The position numbers and the translations under genes are program-made. From positions 744,001 to 808,000 of the forward strand of contig NZ_CAIT01000004.1 in the NCBI RefSeq assembly GCF_000296815.2: a DNA stretch of 64,000 bases, written 5' to 3'. The stretch is from Fibrisoma limi BUZ 3. Lineage in GTDB: Bacteria > Bacteroidota > Bacteroidia > Cytophagales > Spirosomataceae. The notes below the pieces were generated by a model. That model saw only the letters and a list, made by a program, of their open reading frames with translations, was not told the DNA's origin and made no database searches. Of this stretch, positions 44,071 to 52,011 are shown one piece after another (position 1 is the stretch's first letter; each line of letters starts with the position of its first letter).

Positions 44071-45051
44071 TTACGAATACGAGTACCGCTTCGGGCTTAG
44101 GCCGTAGTGCTTTTCGAAGAGTCGGCTGAAGTGGCTCAGGTTGGAAAAGCCCAGTTCATAGCCTACTTCGCCCACGGAATGCTTGCCCTGCTTCAACAGG
44201 AAGGCGGCTTCTTCCATTCGGGCCTGCTGGTAATAGGTGTAGATCGTAGTGCCAAACGTTTGCTTGAAAAGCTGTTTTAGTTTGGTTTCGCTCATGGCGG
44301 CAATCTGTGCCAGTTCGCGGATTACCGGCGGCACACTCAGGTCGCTGATGATCTCATTGCGTATGTACAGGAGTCTTTCTGCGTCGGCGCTGTTGATCAT
44401 TTGATGAGCAGCGCTTTCGCGTAAAGACAGTTTATGGAAAACCAGATAAAGCAGTTCCTGCACTTTGATCTGCATGTAGAAGTGGCTCAACGGGTCATTC
44501 ATATCCACGGCACCCATGTTTTTCAGCAGCAGCTTGGTCTCGGCTTCCATACGTTCGAAGAACAGAAAGGAATTACCACTGCCGGTAATGGTTTTGAGTA
44601 CCGAATTGGGCTCGCAGCCGACCAGTAATTCCTGCAAACGGCGCGGCTTTATGGCCACAACCACGTAATGAACAGTTTGGTGGGCGGGAAAACGGATGGT
44701 CGAGTTGAGATCGTTTGACGTAACCTGGATAGCCGACTCGTCGCGCTGAGAAAACAGGACCTGGGTGTCGTCGTTGTAATCGATCTCAAGTGCCTGCTCG
44801 TTGTTGTAGAAAAAGACGGTGATCAGGTCATTTCCCTGGCCGGATGTATTGCGGTTGAGGATGAGATCTTCCTTAAGGCAGTAACGGTGTATGGTAATCT
44901 TGAAATCCTGCCCGAAAACCAACTTGCGAATGTAGCCCTGTCCCAGGTGATCCGGTATCGTCAGAAGACCGTTCTGTACGGTTGCCTGTATATGACGGGC
45001 AAAATACGTCATGAAGTCAAAATCGGGTGTGGCAGTAAAACTGAATATCAT
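44071..45051 (-). CDS. AraC-family transcriptional regulator
   Basis: This 326-residue protein has a C-terminal AraC double helix-turn-helix: PPVIRELAQIAAMSETKLKQ then TYYQQARMEEAAFLLKQGKH and the second HTH SVGEVGYELGFSNLSHFSRL. The N-terminal 220 residues form a cupin-like or unknown ligand-binding domain. The start at 45051 (ATG) is chosen over a TTG at 45087. It may regulate the cupin/dehydrogenase pair next to it, but this is inference from position. Confidence 0.92.
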   Translation of the reverse strand: MIFSFTATPDFDFMTYFARHIQATVQNGLLTIPDHLGQGYIRKLVFGQDFKITIHRYCLKEDLILNRNTSGQGNDLITVFFYNNEQALEIDYNDDTQVLFSQRDESAIQVTSNDLNSTIRFPAHQTVHYVVVAIKPRRLQELLVGCEPNSVLKTITGSGNSFLFFERMEAETKLLLKNMGAVDMNDPLSHFYMQIKVQELLYLVFHKLSLRESAAHQMINSADAERLLYIRNEIISDLSVPPVIRELAQIAAMSETKLKQLFKQTFGTTIYTYYQQARMEEAAFLLKQGKHSVGEVGYELGFSNLSHFSRLFEKHYGLSPKRYSYS

Positions 45052-45137
45052 AACGGTAAGAAAACGTATAGAGCTAACGATCGGCAATATTGACTAATCG
45101 TACTGTATAATTACAGATTTACATTCAAAACATATCA

Positions 45138-45180
45138 CATTGAAATAGCCTGACGCAGACAGCATCAGGCTATTTCAATG
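45138..45180. terminator. Perfect 16-bp hairpin, likely terminator of the DUF1080 gene
   Basis: CATTGAAATAGCCTGA and TCAGGCTATTTCAATG pair exactly across an 11-base loop. It sits 60 bases after the DUF1080 stop. The flank in the minus direction is T-rich but has no long run. Confidence 0.7.
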
Positions 45181-45239
45181 TAACGTAACAATAAGTAAGT
45201 CAGCCCTACCGGAACCGGGATAAAGCGAAAAGTATTATG

Positions 45240-45953
45240 CTACAGCTCCCGGATCCGGATGTTCCGGTACCAGACCTTCTCGTCCGGGCTGTGGTTTTGC
45301 AGCGCAATCTTGCCTTTGGCGTGGGGCGTCGCGTAAGCCCAGTTGGCAAACTTGCTCTTGGCTACCATCGCTTTCCACTCGTCGGTGCCGTATTGATAAT
45401 CGACCACTTTCTTGCCGTTCAGGTAATGTTCGACGTGGTTGTTGTTGACCACAATCCGGCCTTTGTTCCACTCACCGGCCGGTTTCACGGCGGTCAGGTC
45501 GCTGGGGGCCATCATGTCATAGTTGGCACCTGTCAACTGGCTACCCTTTAGTTTGGTGCTGTTACCCTGAGCGTCTTTGACCCGGTAAAATTCGTCGTCG
45601 ATCACCTGATATTCCGGACCCGACATGTACGTGGTTTTGTTGTCGGGACTTTCGATGATCTTGTACACGACTCCGCTGTTGCTGCCTTTCGGAAGCTTGA
45701 ATTCAAACTCCAGATCGAAATTTTCGTATTCCTTGTCCGTTACCAGGTCGCCACCCGTACCGTCGGGCGTCAGCGTGCCGTTTTCTACGTTCCAGCCGAT
45801 GGCGCGGTCTTTCAGGTAGCTATGCCAGCCTTTCACGGCTTTGCCGTCGAACAGGGTGACCCACTTGCCGGGAGCTTCATACGTTGTTCGGAAACCGGGC
45901 AGGGCAACGGCCCCCGCCAGTAAACCGACCAGAATAAGGGATGTCTTTTTCAT
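45240..45953 (-). CDS. DUF1080 (3-keto-disaccharide hydrolase-like) secreted protein
   Basis: This 237-residue protein has a signal peptide (MKKTSLILVGLLAGAVALPG). The DUF1080 concanavalin-like beta-sandwich follows, with WVTLFDGKAVKGWHSY, YENFDLEFEFKLPKGSNSGV and the terminal KIALQNHSPDEKVWYRNIRI. The domain occurs in secreted enzymes acting on keto-sugars. The pairing with a Tat-exported Gfo/Idh/MocA oxidoreductase on the same strand (52-base gap) fits an oxidise-then-cleave pathway for disaccharides, as described in other Bacteroidetes. The ATG at 45953 is preferred because it gives the signal peptide. Confidence 0.9.
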   Translation of the reverse strand: MKKTSLILVGLLAGAVALPGFRTTYEAPGKWVTLFDGKAVKGWHSYLKDRAIGWNVENGTLTPDGTGGDLVTDKEYENFDLEFEFKLPKGSNSGVVYKIIESPDNKTTYMSGPEYQVIDDEFYRVKDAQGNSTKLKGSQLTGANYDMMAPSDLTAVKPAGEWNKGRIVVNNNHVEHYLNGKKVVDYQYGTDEWKAMVAKSKFANWAYATPHAKGKIALQNHSPDEKVWYRNIRIREL

Positions 45954-46005
45954 AGTACTGAATGGATTTGCGTTGGTGTTGTCGTCGATTGCGAAAAGGC
46001 CAAAA

Positions 46006-47406
46006 TTAAGTTGCATTCAGGATCTTCATCGCGTTCGGGTCCCAGCCGACAATCTTCTTCTGGAAATAACTCATGTTGCCGCACTGGGTCGGACCGCAGG
46101 CACGGAGACCAAATGTAGCGTCCTCGATATTCGGCTTTTTGTCGCGCACGGAGTTGAAGAAGTTCACGAAGTGTTCGTAGCGGTCGCCTTTGTAATCTTT
46201 CGGGACAACGTACTTGAACTCCTTCGGGCCTTCCATTTCGGGCCGCTGCGGGTACATCTTGGTGTACTCGGCGATGAACAGTTCTTTCTGATCCTTCGGG
46301 AAATTGTCGATCGACATACCCGGGGCTTTCGGAAACTTATTCCGCCGGACCGTCAGGCTATCCCAGCCGATGGACAGATCACCCTCCGTGCCGACCAGAC
46401 GTACCAGGTAGCCACCACCGCCCCCATCAACAAAGTTGGAGCGGGTGGTCAGGTTAAACTCGGGATGCTCGGCTGTTTTGGGGTAATCGTAGATACTCAA
46501 CTGAATGTCCGGTACGTCGCGGCCGTCTTTCCAGTAGCGCAGTCCACCACTCGAGTAGACCCGGTTCGGTCCTTTGGAGCCCGTGATGGTATGCAACGTA
46601 GTAAGGAGGTGAACGTAGAGGTCGCCGGCAATACCGGTACCGTAGTCCTGGTAATTCCGCCAGCGGAAGAAACGGAGCGGGTCCCAGGGGCGTTTGGGCG
46701 CACTACCCAGGTACGTATCCCAGTCGACGGTTTGCGGAGACGCATCGGGTGGAATCGAATATTGCCAGGCACCCATGGCGCTGTGGCGGTCGTACTGTGC
46801 TTCGGCAAACACCAGCTCGCCGATATCGCCGGCTTTCAGCAGCTCTTTGGCTTTGGAAATGATGATTGAACTGGCAAACTGACTACCTACCTGAAACACC
46901 TTGCCCGTGTCTTTCGATACCTTGATCAGCGTATGGCCGTCCTCCACTTTCTGAACCATCGGTTTTTCGCAGTACACGTGCTTGCCTTTCCGCATGGCGT
47001 CGGACGAAATCTTTTCGTGCCAGTGGTCGGTGGTGGCGTTGATAACCGCGTCGATGTCGGTACGGTCCAGCAGTTCGCGGTAATCGCGGGTGGTTGTCAG
47101 TTGATCGCCCCAAAGCTCCTTGGCCCGGCGCAGACGGCCGTCGTAGAGGTCGCAGGCGGCAACCATCTCAATACCATCGACCATCAGGGCCGTTTGTGTA
47201 TCGCCGATGCCCATACCGCCCGTACCGATCAGGGCAATCCGTACCTTGCTGTTGGCAGCCGTACTGTTGTGGCTTTTGATCAGGTTGAGGTACTGGGTCG
47301 ATGAGCCCGTCGAAGCGGCCAGCGTTTCCGGGGCTGCCGCAGCCGCCGTACCGGCCAGGCCGAGGGTCTTCAGAAACGACCGGCGCGAAGAATTGTCATG
47401 CTGCAT
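46006..47406 (-). CDS. Tat-exported Gfo/Idh/MocA-family oxidoreductase
   Basis: This 466-residue protein has a twin-arginine signal (SSRRSFLKTLGLAGTAAAAA). A Rossmann domain follows (VRIALIGTGGMGIGDTQTAL), with DIDAVINATTDHWHEKISSD and the Glu-Lys-Pro signature CEKPMVQ. The C-terminal domain is the alpha/beta dimer domain of the family. These enzymes use tightly bound NAD(P) to oxidise or epimerise sugars. It is upstream of DUF1080 on the same strand and probably transcribed with it. Confidence 0.94.
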   Translation of the reverse strand: MQHDNSSRRSFLKTLGLAGTAAAAAPETLAASTGSSTQYLNLIKSHNSTAANSKVRIALIGTGGMGIGDTQTALMVDGIEMVAACDLYDGRLRRAKELWGDQLTTTRDYRELLDRTDIDAVINATTDHWHEKISSDAMRKGKHVYCEKPMVQKVEDGHTLIKVSKDTGKVFQVGSQFASSIIISKAKELLKAGDIGELVFAEAQYDRHSAMGAWQYSIPPDASPQTVDWDTYLGSAPKRPWDPLRFFRWRNYQDYGTGIAGDLYVHLLTTLHTITGSKGPNRVYSSGGLRYWKDGRDVPDIQLSIYDYPKTAEHPEFNLTTRSNFVDGGGGGYLVRLVGTEGDLSIGWDSLTVRRNKFPKAPGMSIDNFPKDQKELFIAEYTKMYPQRPEMEGPKEFKYVVPKDYKGDRYEHFVNFFNSVRDKKPNIEDATFGLRACGPTQCGNMSYFQKKIVGWDPNAMKILNAT

Positions 47407-47520
47407 AGGTTGTTCAATTTATCATAACCCAAACGCTCATTGGCGTTGAGGATTGTATTTGTAAAAGGGCCGGAACCGCCGGAGCTACTGGAAATTATCG
47501 ATTTCATTATTACCCCAAGT

Positions 47521-47618
47521 ACCCCAAACCCCTGAAGGGGCTTAGCTCCGCCAGGATAAAAACCTGATAAAGCAGCGCTAAGCCCGGCAGCGGCCGACCG
47601 TCTTCAGGGGTTTGGGGT
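47521..47618. repeat. Long imperfect palindromic element (17-bp perfect ends)
   Basis: ACCCCAAACCCCTGAAG at 47521-47537 is exactly reverse complementary to 47602-47618. Inner arms GGGCTTAGC and GCTAAGCCC also pair. The middle is not coding. It lies in the gap between the Gfo/Idh gene and the acidic protein gene. Confidence 0.8.
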
Positions 47619-47634
47619 GACGTAGCACAAATGC

Positions 47635-47662
47635 AAAAAAGCCGGGAACAAAAGTCCCCGGC
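47635..47662 (-). terminator. Rho-independent terminator of the acidic protein gene
   Basis: GCCGGG and CCCGGC form the stem around AACAAAAGTC. On the minus strand six T follow (47635-47640). Confidence 0.85.
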
Positions 47663-47689
47663 TACGTACAGTCTGTTGATGGTTGGTAA

Positions 47690-48748
47690 TTAGATAACGT
47701 CCTGCCGTGCGGCTTCCGGATCGTTGTATTTCAGGTCCAGCCCCTCGGTCGATTTCTGATCAGACCGGTCTGAGCCCGTAATCATATCATCGGCTTTCAC
47801 GCTGCTTTCGTCCATCGATGCGCGGGGCTGTTCCCGCATTTCGGTAGCTTCCTGCGGCCGTTCGCCGGGCTGATACGTGTCGTTGTCTTTCGCGTTCACG
47901 TCGTAAGGTCGTGCCGAGTCGCCGGTGTCGGGTTCGTCTTCCATGCCTTCTTCCGGCCCGGTCGACATACCCTCGTACTGATTACCCGGTACGGCTTCCC
48001 CTGGTTCTACGTCCTCCCGTTCCGGACGGTCGCCCAGAATATCGCCGGGCATATCCGTCCCGCTGGTTGGATCGGCCGAAAACGATGAGGTGAACGTAAC
48101 GAAATTAGTCGCGTTGATGTCCGGCAGCGGCTCCGTACCCGGTTCCTGAATGGGTGGGTTTACGGGTGGTACCTCCGGCAACGGCGGATACTCCGGCACC
48201 GGTCCGCCCGGCGTTGGGGGCTGCGGGGTTTCGGGCGCTGGTGGCACCGGATTATTCGGATCGGGTGTTCCTGGAGTTGGCGGAATCATATCACCCGCCG
48301 GGAATGCCCATCCACCGAACGAACTGGTTGGGGTGGCGTTTGGATCGGTTTCGGTCCGGTCGTTGGCGGGTTCGTCTTCCGACGGCAGACCGGTGTTCAC
48401 CGACGCACCTGCATCCGGATTGCCCGTGATTTCGGCCGTAGCAATGGGGTCATCAGGAACGGCATTGCTGTCCGTAACAAAACCGCCCGATCGCAGGGCC
48501 GCTTCCGACGTTTCGTACTTCTTCTTGTCGTCGCCGGTTAGTGCCCGCTCTTCGTCGCTTCCCAGGCGAATACGCGGCATATCTTCAGAGACATCCCCGG
48601 TTGTATGGCCCGTTGGTTCCAACTTGCCATCGACCAGTTTGACCATATGCGTTTCGGCCTGATCAGCCCCGAACATCGTTTCCGCGTCATCGCTGGATAC
48701 CTGATTGGCTTCTCGTGCGCCATCAGAAAGATTTGCTGATTGTGCCAT
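47690..48748 (-). CDS. Acidic, Pro/Glu-rich disordered protein
   Basis: This 352-residue protein is without membrane segments, with many Asp, Glu, Pro, Gly and Thr. Residues about 135-205 are proline-rich (NPVPPAPETPQPPTPGGPVP), and the C-terminal part is acidic and lysine-poor. It resembles stress-related or surface-tether disordered proteins and the tail of array gene 4 at 24613. The ATG at 48748 gives MAQSANLSDG; an earlier in-frame start would add 11 residues. Transcription ends at the terminator at 47635. Function is unknown. Confidence 0.7.
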   Translation of the reverse strand: MAQSANLSDGAREANQVSSDDAETMFGADQAETHMVKLVDGKLEPTGHTTGDVSEDMPRIRLGSDEERALTGDDKKKYETSEAALRSGGFVTDSNAVPDDPIATAEITGNPDAGASVNTGLPSEDEPANDRTETDPNATPTSSFGGWAFPAGDMIPPTPGTPDPNNPVPPAPETPQPPTPGGPVPEYPPLPEVPPVNPPIQEPGTEPLPDINATNFVTFTSSFSADPTSGTDMPGDILGDRPEREDVEPGEAVPGNQYEGMSTGPEEGMEDEPDTGDSARPYDVNAKDNDTYQPGERPQEATEMREQPRASMDESSVKADDMITGSDRSDQKSTEGLDLKYNDPEAARQDVI

Positions 48749-48861
48749 GGTTGTTCGTGTTAATGATTCATAAACAACCACCGACTGCGCAAAAGGTTTT
48801 GCTATCCCGGAGCCTGCGTTCGGAAATGATACTAACTCAAATCAAACCTGCCATGCCCAGA

Positions 48862-51800
48862 CTACCTGAGGGCGTCGAACAGAATCTCGGCGGGGTGCTT
48901 AGCCTTACGGCCGGTACCATCCTTGATCTGGTGGCGGCAACTGGTGCCTGCTGCTGAGATGATAACGTCCTCGTTCGTTTTGCGAATAGTTGGAAAAAGG
49001 ACCAGTTCGCCAATCTGCATCGAGATGTCGTAATGCTCGGTTTCATAACCAAACGAACCCGCCATGCCACAGCAACCGGATGGGATCAACTGCGCCGTGT
49101 AGTTTTGCGGCAGCGACAGAATCTTTTTGACCGGTACCATCGACGACATGGCCTTCTGATGGCAGTGACCGTGAATTTTCACCTGTCGGGCCTCAGTCGT
49201 AAACTGGCTTCGGTCGATACGTTTGGCATCGACTTCGCGGGCGAGCCATTCTTCGAACAGGAACGTATTTTGGGCAATCCGCTGCGCGTCGGCCTTCAGG
49301 TCGGCCGGAACCAGATCGGGGTATTCGTCGCGGAACGTCAGGATGGCCGAGGGTTCCAGCCCAATCAGCGGGCTGTTATCCGTTACCTTATCCTTCAGCA
49401 GCGTTACGTTACGAATGGCAATCGCCCGGGCGTCATCGACAAGGCCCTTCGACAGATACGTCCGGCCACTTTCGACGTGCTCTGGAATGGTTACGTCATA
49501 CCCTAAACGTTGCAGCAATTGAATGGCCTTCTGACCCACTTCAACGTCGTTGTAATTCGTAAACTCATCGGCGAAGAGCAGGGGGCTTGGGGGCTGGGGC
49601 TTGGGGCGAAGGGCATGGGGCGTGGGTGTACCAGTATCCGCCCCTTGCCTCACGCCCTTCGCCCCCTGCTCCTTCGCCCACCGCCGTAGCGTAGTCCCCG
49701 CCAGTCGGGGCATGGTGCGCTCAGGGTGGAACCCGACGGTGCGGTTGGCCATGCGACGCAGAGCCGGGCTGTCGTAGATGGCGTTGTAGGCCCAGGGCGC
49801 CAGGCTGGCCAGCGACATCAGCCGGGTGAAATTGCCGACCAGCCTGGCCCGCAGCGGCACGCCTTTTTCCGCGTAATACTGCTGGGTAAACTCGGCCTTC
49901 ATGCGAGTCATGTCCACGCTCGATGGGCACTCGGCTTTGCAGGCTTTGCACGACAGACACAGATCCAGTACGTCCTTCACGGCTTCGTAGTCGTGTTGGG
50001 CTGGTTTGTCCTGATTGGTGTAAAAATGCCGCAGGATGTTGGCCCGGGCGCGGGTGGTGTCGTGTTCGCTACGGGTTGCCATGTAACTCGGGCACATCGT
50101 TCCGCCCGAGATGTGGGTCTTGCGGCAGTCGCCGGAACCGGAACATTTTTCGGCCAGTTCGAGCAGACCCCCGTCTTTCGAAAAGTCAAAAAGGGTCTTT
50201 GGCTGCGGAATGAACTTATCGGCTTCATAGCGCAGAAACTCATTCATTGGTGGTGTATCGACTACCTTGCCGGGGTTAAACAGCCGGTGCGGGTCCCACA
50301 GCACCTTGATGTCCTTGCACAACTGGTAGTTTTCCGGACCCAGCATGAACGCAATGCACTCACCCCGTAGTCGGCCGTCGCCGTGCTCGCCTGAGAGCGA
50401 ACCGCCGTAGCGTTTGACGAGCTGGGCCGTATCCATCAGTAGCGACCGGAATTTCTGCCGCCCTTCCGACGATTTGAGGTTGATGAGCGGTAATACGTGC
50501 AATTCGCCGGCGCCGGCATGGGCCGAGTATTCCAGCTTCAGGCCGTGATTTTTCCAGGCCATCCGATCCAGTTCATCGATGTAGTCGGGGAGGTCGCGGA
50601 CATCTACGGCCGTATCCTCAATTACGTTCGCCGGTTTGTCGTCGCCGGGGATGTTGTACATAATGCTCAGCCCGGCTTTACGGAGTGCCCACGGCTTTTT
50701 GGTGTCATCGCCGAACAGAACCGGGTAGGCGTATCCCAATCCCTTGGCCTGTAGGTCAGCAATAAAACGCTCAGCCCTACGCCCCACGCCCTCCGCCGTT
50801 TCATCGAAGAACTCGACCATCAGAATGGCTTTGGGGTCGCCTTCGGTGGGATGTGGTTCCACAAAGGTGCGATTCCGGGCTTGGTCGATATTGGTTTTGG
50901 TCAGCTCCAGAATGTAATCGTCGACCAGTTCGGAAGCGGCACAGTGGTGATTAAGTGCCACCAGGTTAGCTTCCAGCGACTGCCGGATGCTCAGGAAATG
51001 ACCGCAGACCAGCGCCACTTCTTTCGGTGGCAGAGGCAGCAGATTCAGCTTGGCTTCGGTGACGAAGCAGAGTGTTCCTTCCGAGCCCGCGATGAGGTGG
51101 GCAAAGTTGAAGGTCGGTTCCGCAAGCGGGCGAATTAATTCGCCCGCTTGCGGAACCGACGACTCGAAAAACTCTACCAATGCATCGACCGCGTAGCCCG
51201 TGTTTCGGCGGGTAACGGTCGGCTTGGGATACCCATCGCGAATCTGCTTCCGGATGGTCGGGTCCGACAGCCACGTATTGACTTGCTGGTATAGCTGCTG
51301 CTCAAGGGGGCTTATTACATTTTCGCCCGGTGTGGATGCACCCGGTGTGGATGCACCCGGTGTGGACGCACCCTGGCATTTAGCATTGAATTGTGCCTGC
51401 GTCAACGGCCCAAACGTGACCTCGGTGCCGTCGCTCAGCAGGGCTTTGACTTCGAGCAGGTGATCGCGGGTCGTGCCCCATACGATCGAGTGCAGACCGC
51501 AGGAATTATTACCGATCATCCCCCCAATCATGGCCCGGCTGGCCGTTGAGGTCTCCGGTCCGAACATCAGCCCATACGGTTTCAGGTAGGCATTGAGGTC
51601 GTCGCGGATGACGCCCGGCTGCACCCGTACCCAGCGTTCTTCAACGTTCACTTCCAGAATGTTGCCGAAATACTTGGAAATATCTACTACGATGCCGTTG
51701 CCCACGACCTGACCGGCCAGCGACGTACCGGCCGCCCGTGGAATCAGCCCAACCGCTGCGCCGTTTTGTCCCTGCTGCCGGGCGAACCGAATCAGTTGTT

Positions 51801-51975
51801 TGATGTCGGCTACGGATTTCGGTATGGCCACGGCGACCGGCATCTCCTGGTACACGGAGGCATCGGTGGCGTAGAGAATACGCTGGGCGGTGTGTTCGGG
51901 CGATTCATCAAAGTACAGTTCGCCCTCGAACGACGAGCGCAGATCGGCAAATCGGGTAGGTGCTATTCGGAACAT
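48862..51975 (-). CDS. FAD-linked oxidase and Fe-S reductase fusion (GlcD-GlcF / YdiJ type)
   Basis: This 1037-residue protein has a VAO-type FAD-binding domain (PMPVAVAIPKSVADIKQLIR, PRAAGTSLAGQVVGNGIVVD, near residues 45-120) and the C-terminal FAD-oxidase region. Two Cys clusters for 4Fe-4S follow (CSGSGDCRKTH near 612; LCLSCKACKAECPSS near 677), then the CCG domain (HCHQKAM and PSGCCGMAGSF near 985). Such proteins oxidise D-lactate, glycolate or D-2-hydroxyglutarate and pass electrons to quinone. It carries two in-frame GC-rich repeats (49578-49680, 50772-50798), a 15-base tandem repeat (51326-51370) and a 48-bp palindrome (51113-51160), all in frame. Confidence 0.92.
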   Translation of the reverse strand: MFRIAPTRFADLRSSFEGELYFDESPEHTAQRILYATDASVYQEMPVAVAIPKSVADIKQLIRFARQQGQNGAAVGLIPRAAGTSLAGQVVGNGIVVDISKYFGNILEVNVEERWVRVQPGVIRDDLNAYLKPYGLMFGPETSTASRAMIGGMIGNNSCGLHSIVWGTTRDHLLEVKALLSDGTEVTFGPLTQAQFNAKCQGASTPGASTPGASTPGENVISPLEQQLYQQVNTWLSDPTIRKQIRDGYPKPTVTRRNTGYAVDALVEFFESSVPQAGELIRPLAEPTFNFAHLIAGSEGTLCFVTEAKLNLLPLPPKEVALVCGHFLSIRQSLEANLVALNHHCAASELVDDYILELTKTNIDQARNRTFVEPHPTEGDPKAILMVEFFDETAEGVGRRAERFIADLQAKGLGYAYPVLFGDDTKKPWALRKAGLSIMYNIPGDDKPANVIEDTAVDVRDLPDYIDELDRMAWKNHGLKLEYSAHAGAGELHVLPLINLKSSEGRQKFRSLLMDTAQLVKRYGGSLSGEHGDGRLRGECIAFMLGPENYQLCKDIKVLWDPHRLFNPGKVVDTPPMNEFLRYEADKFIPQPKTLFDFSKDGGLLELAEKCSGSGDCRKTHISGGTMCPSYMATRSEHDTTRARANILRHFYTNQDKPAQHDYEAVKDVLDLCLSCKACKAECPSSVDMTRMKAEFTQQYYAEKGVPLRARLVGNFTRLMSLASLAPWAYNAIYDSPALRRMANRTVGFHPERTMPRLAGTTLRRWAKEQGAKGVRQGADTGTPTPHALRPKPQPPSPLLFADEFTNYNDVEVGQKAIQLLQRLGYDVTIPEHVESGRTYLSKGLVDDARAIAIRNVTLLKDKVTDNSPLIGLEPSAILTFRDEYPDLVPADLKADAQRIAQNTFLFEEWLAREVDAKRIDRSQFTTEARQVKIHGHCHQKAMSSMVPVKKILSLPQNYTAQLIPSGCCGMAGSFGYETEHYDISMQIGELVLFPTIRKTNEDVIISAAGTSCRHQIKDGTGRKAKHPAEILFDALR
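49578..49680. repeat. GC-rich heptad hairpin repeat inside the FAD/Fe-S oxidase gene
   Basis: GGGGCTTGGGGCGAAGGGCA on one side and ACGCCCTTCGCCCCCTGCTC on the other form an imperfect inverted repeat. It inserts about 35 residues rich in Pro, Arg, Gln and Ala (for example TPHALRPKPQPPSPLLF) between the Fe-S and CCG domains, at the linker near residues 765-799. Confidence 0.75.
50772..50798. repeat. Short GC-rich heptad tract inside the FAD/Fe-S oxidase gene
   Basis: CAGCCCT, ACGCCCC, ACGCCCT and CCGCCG in a row. The peptide is AEGVGRRAERF near residue 395. It looks like a smaller member of the same repeat type. Confidence 0.55.
51113..51160. repeat. 48-bp perfect palindrome inside the coding sequence
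   Basis: The 24 bases at 51113-51136 are exactly the reverse complement of 51137-51160, with no loop (centre AATTAATT). It is in frame and encodes VPQAGELIRPLAEPT of the oxidase at residues about 272-287. Chance palindromes of this length are extremely unlikely. Confidence 0.9.
51326..51370. repeat. Three 15-base tandem repeats in frame (peptide GASTP x3)
   Basis: CCCGGTGTGGATGCA is repeated twice exactly and once with one change. The protein reads GASTPGASTPGASTP, a loop near residues 202-216. Confidence 0.9.
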
Positions 51976-51979
51976 ACCC

Positions 51980-51987
51980 TAAAGGTA
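51980..51987 (-). promoter_or_regulatory. Candidate -7 box (TACCTTTA) four bases before the oxidase ATG
   Basis: On the minus strand TACCTTTA is one mismatch from TAnnTTTG. Its spacing to the ATG equals that of TACCTTTG at 5386-5393, which supports leaderless transcription for both genes. Confidence 0.3.
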
Positions 51988-52011
51988 CAACAAAACTGCC
52001 ACTCACTGTCG

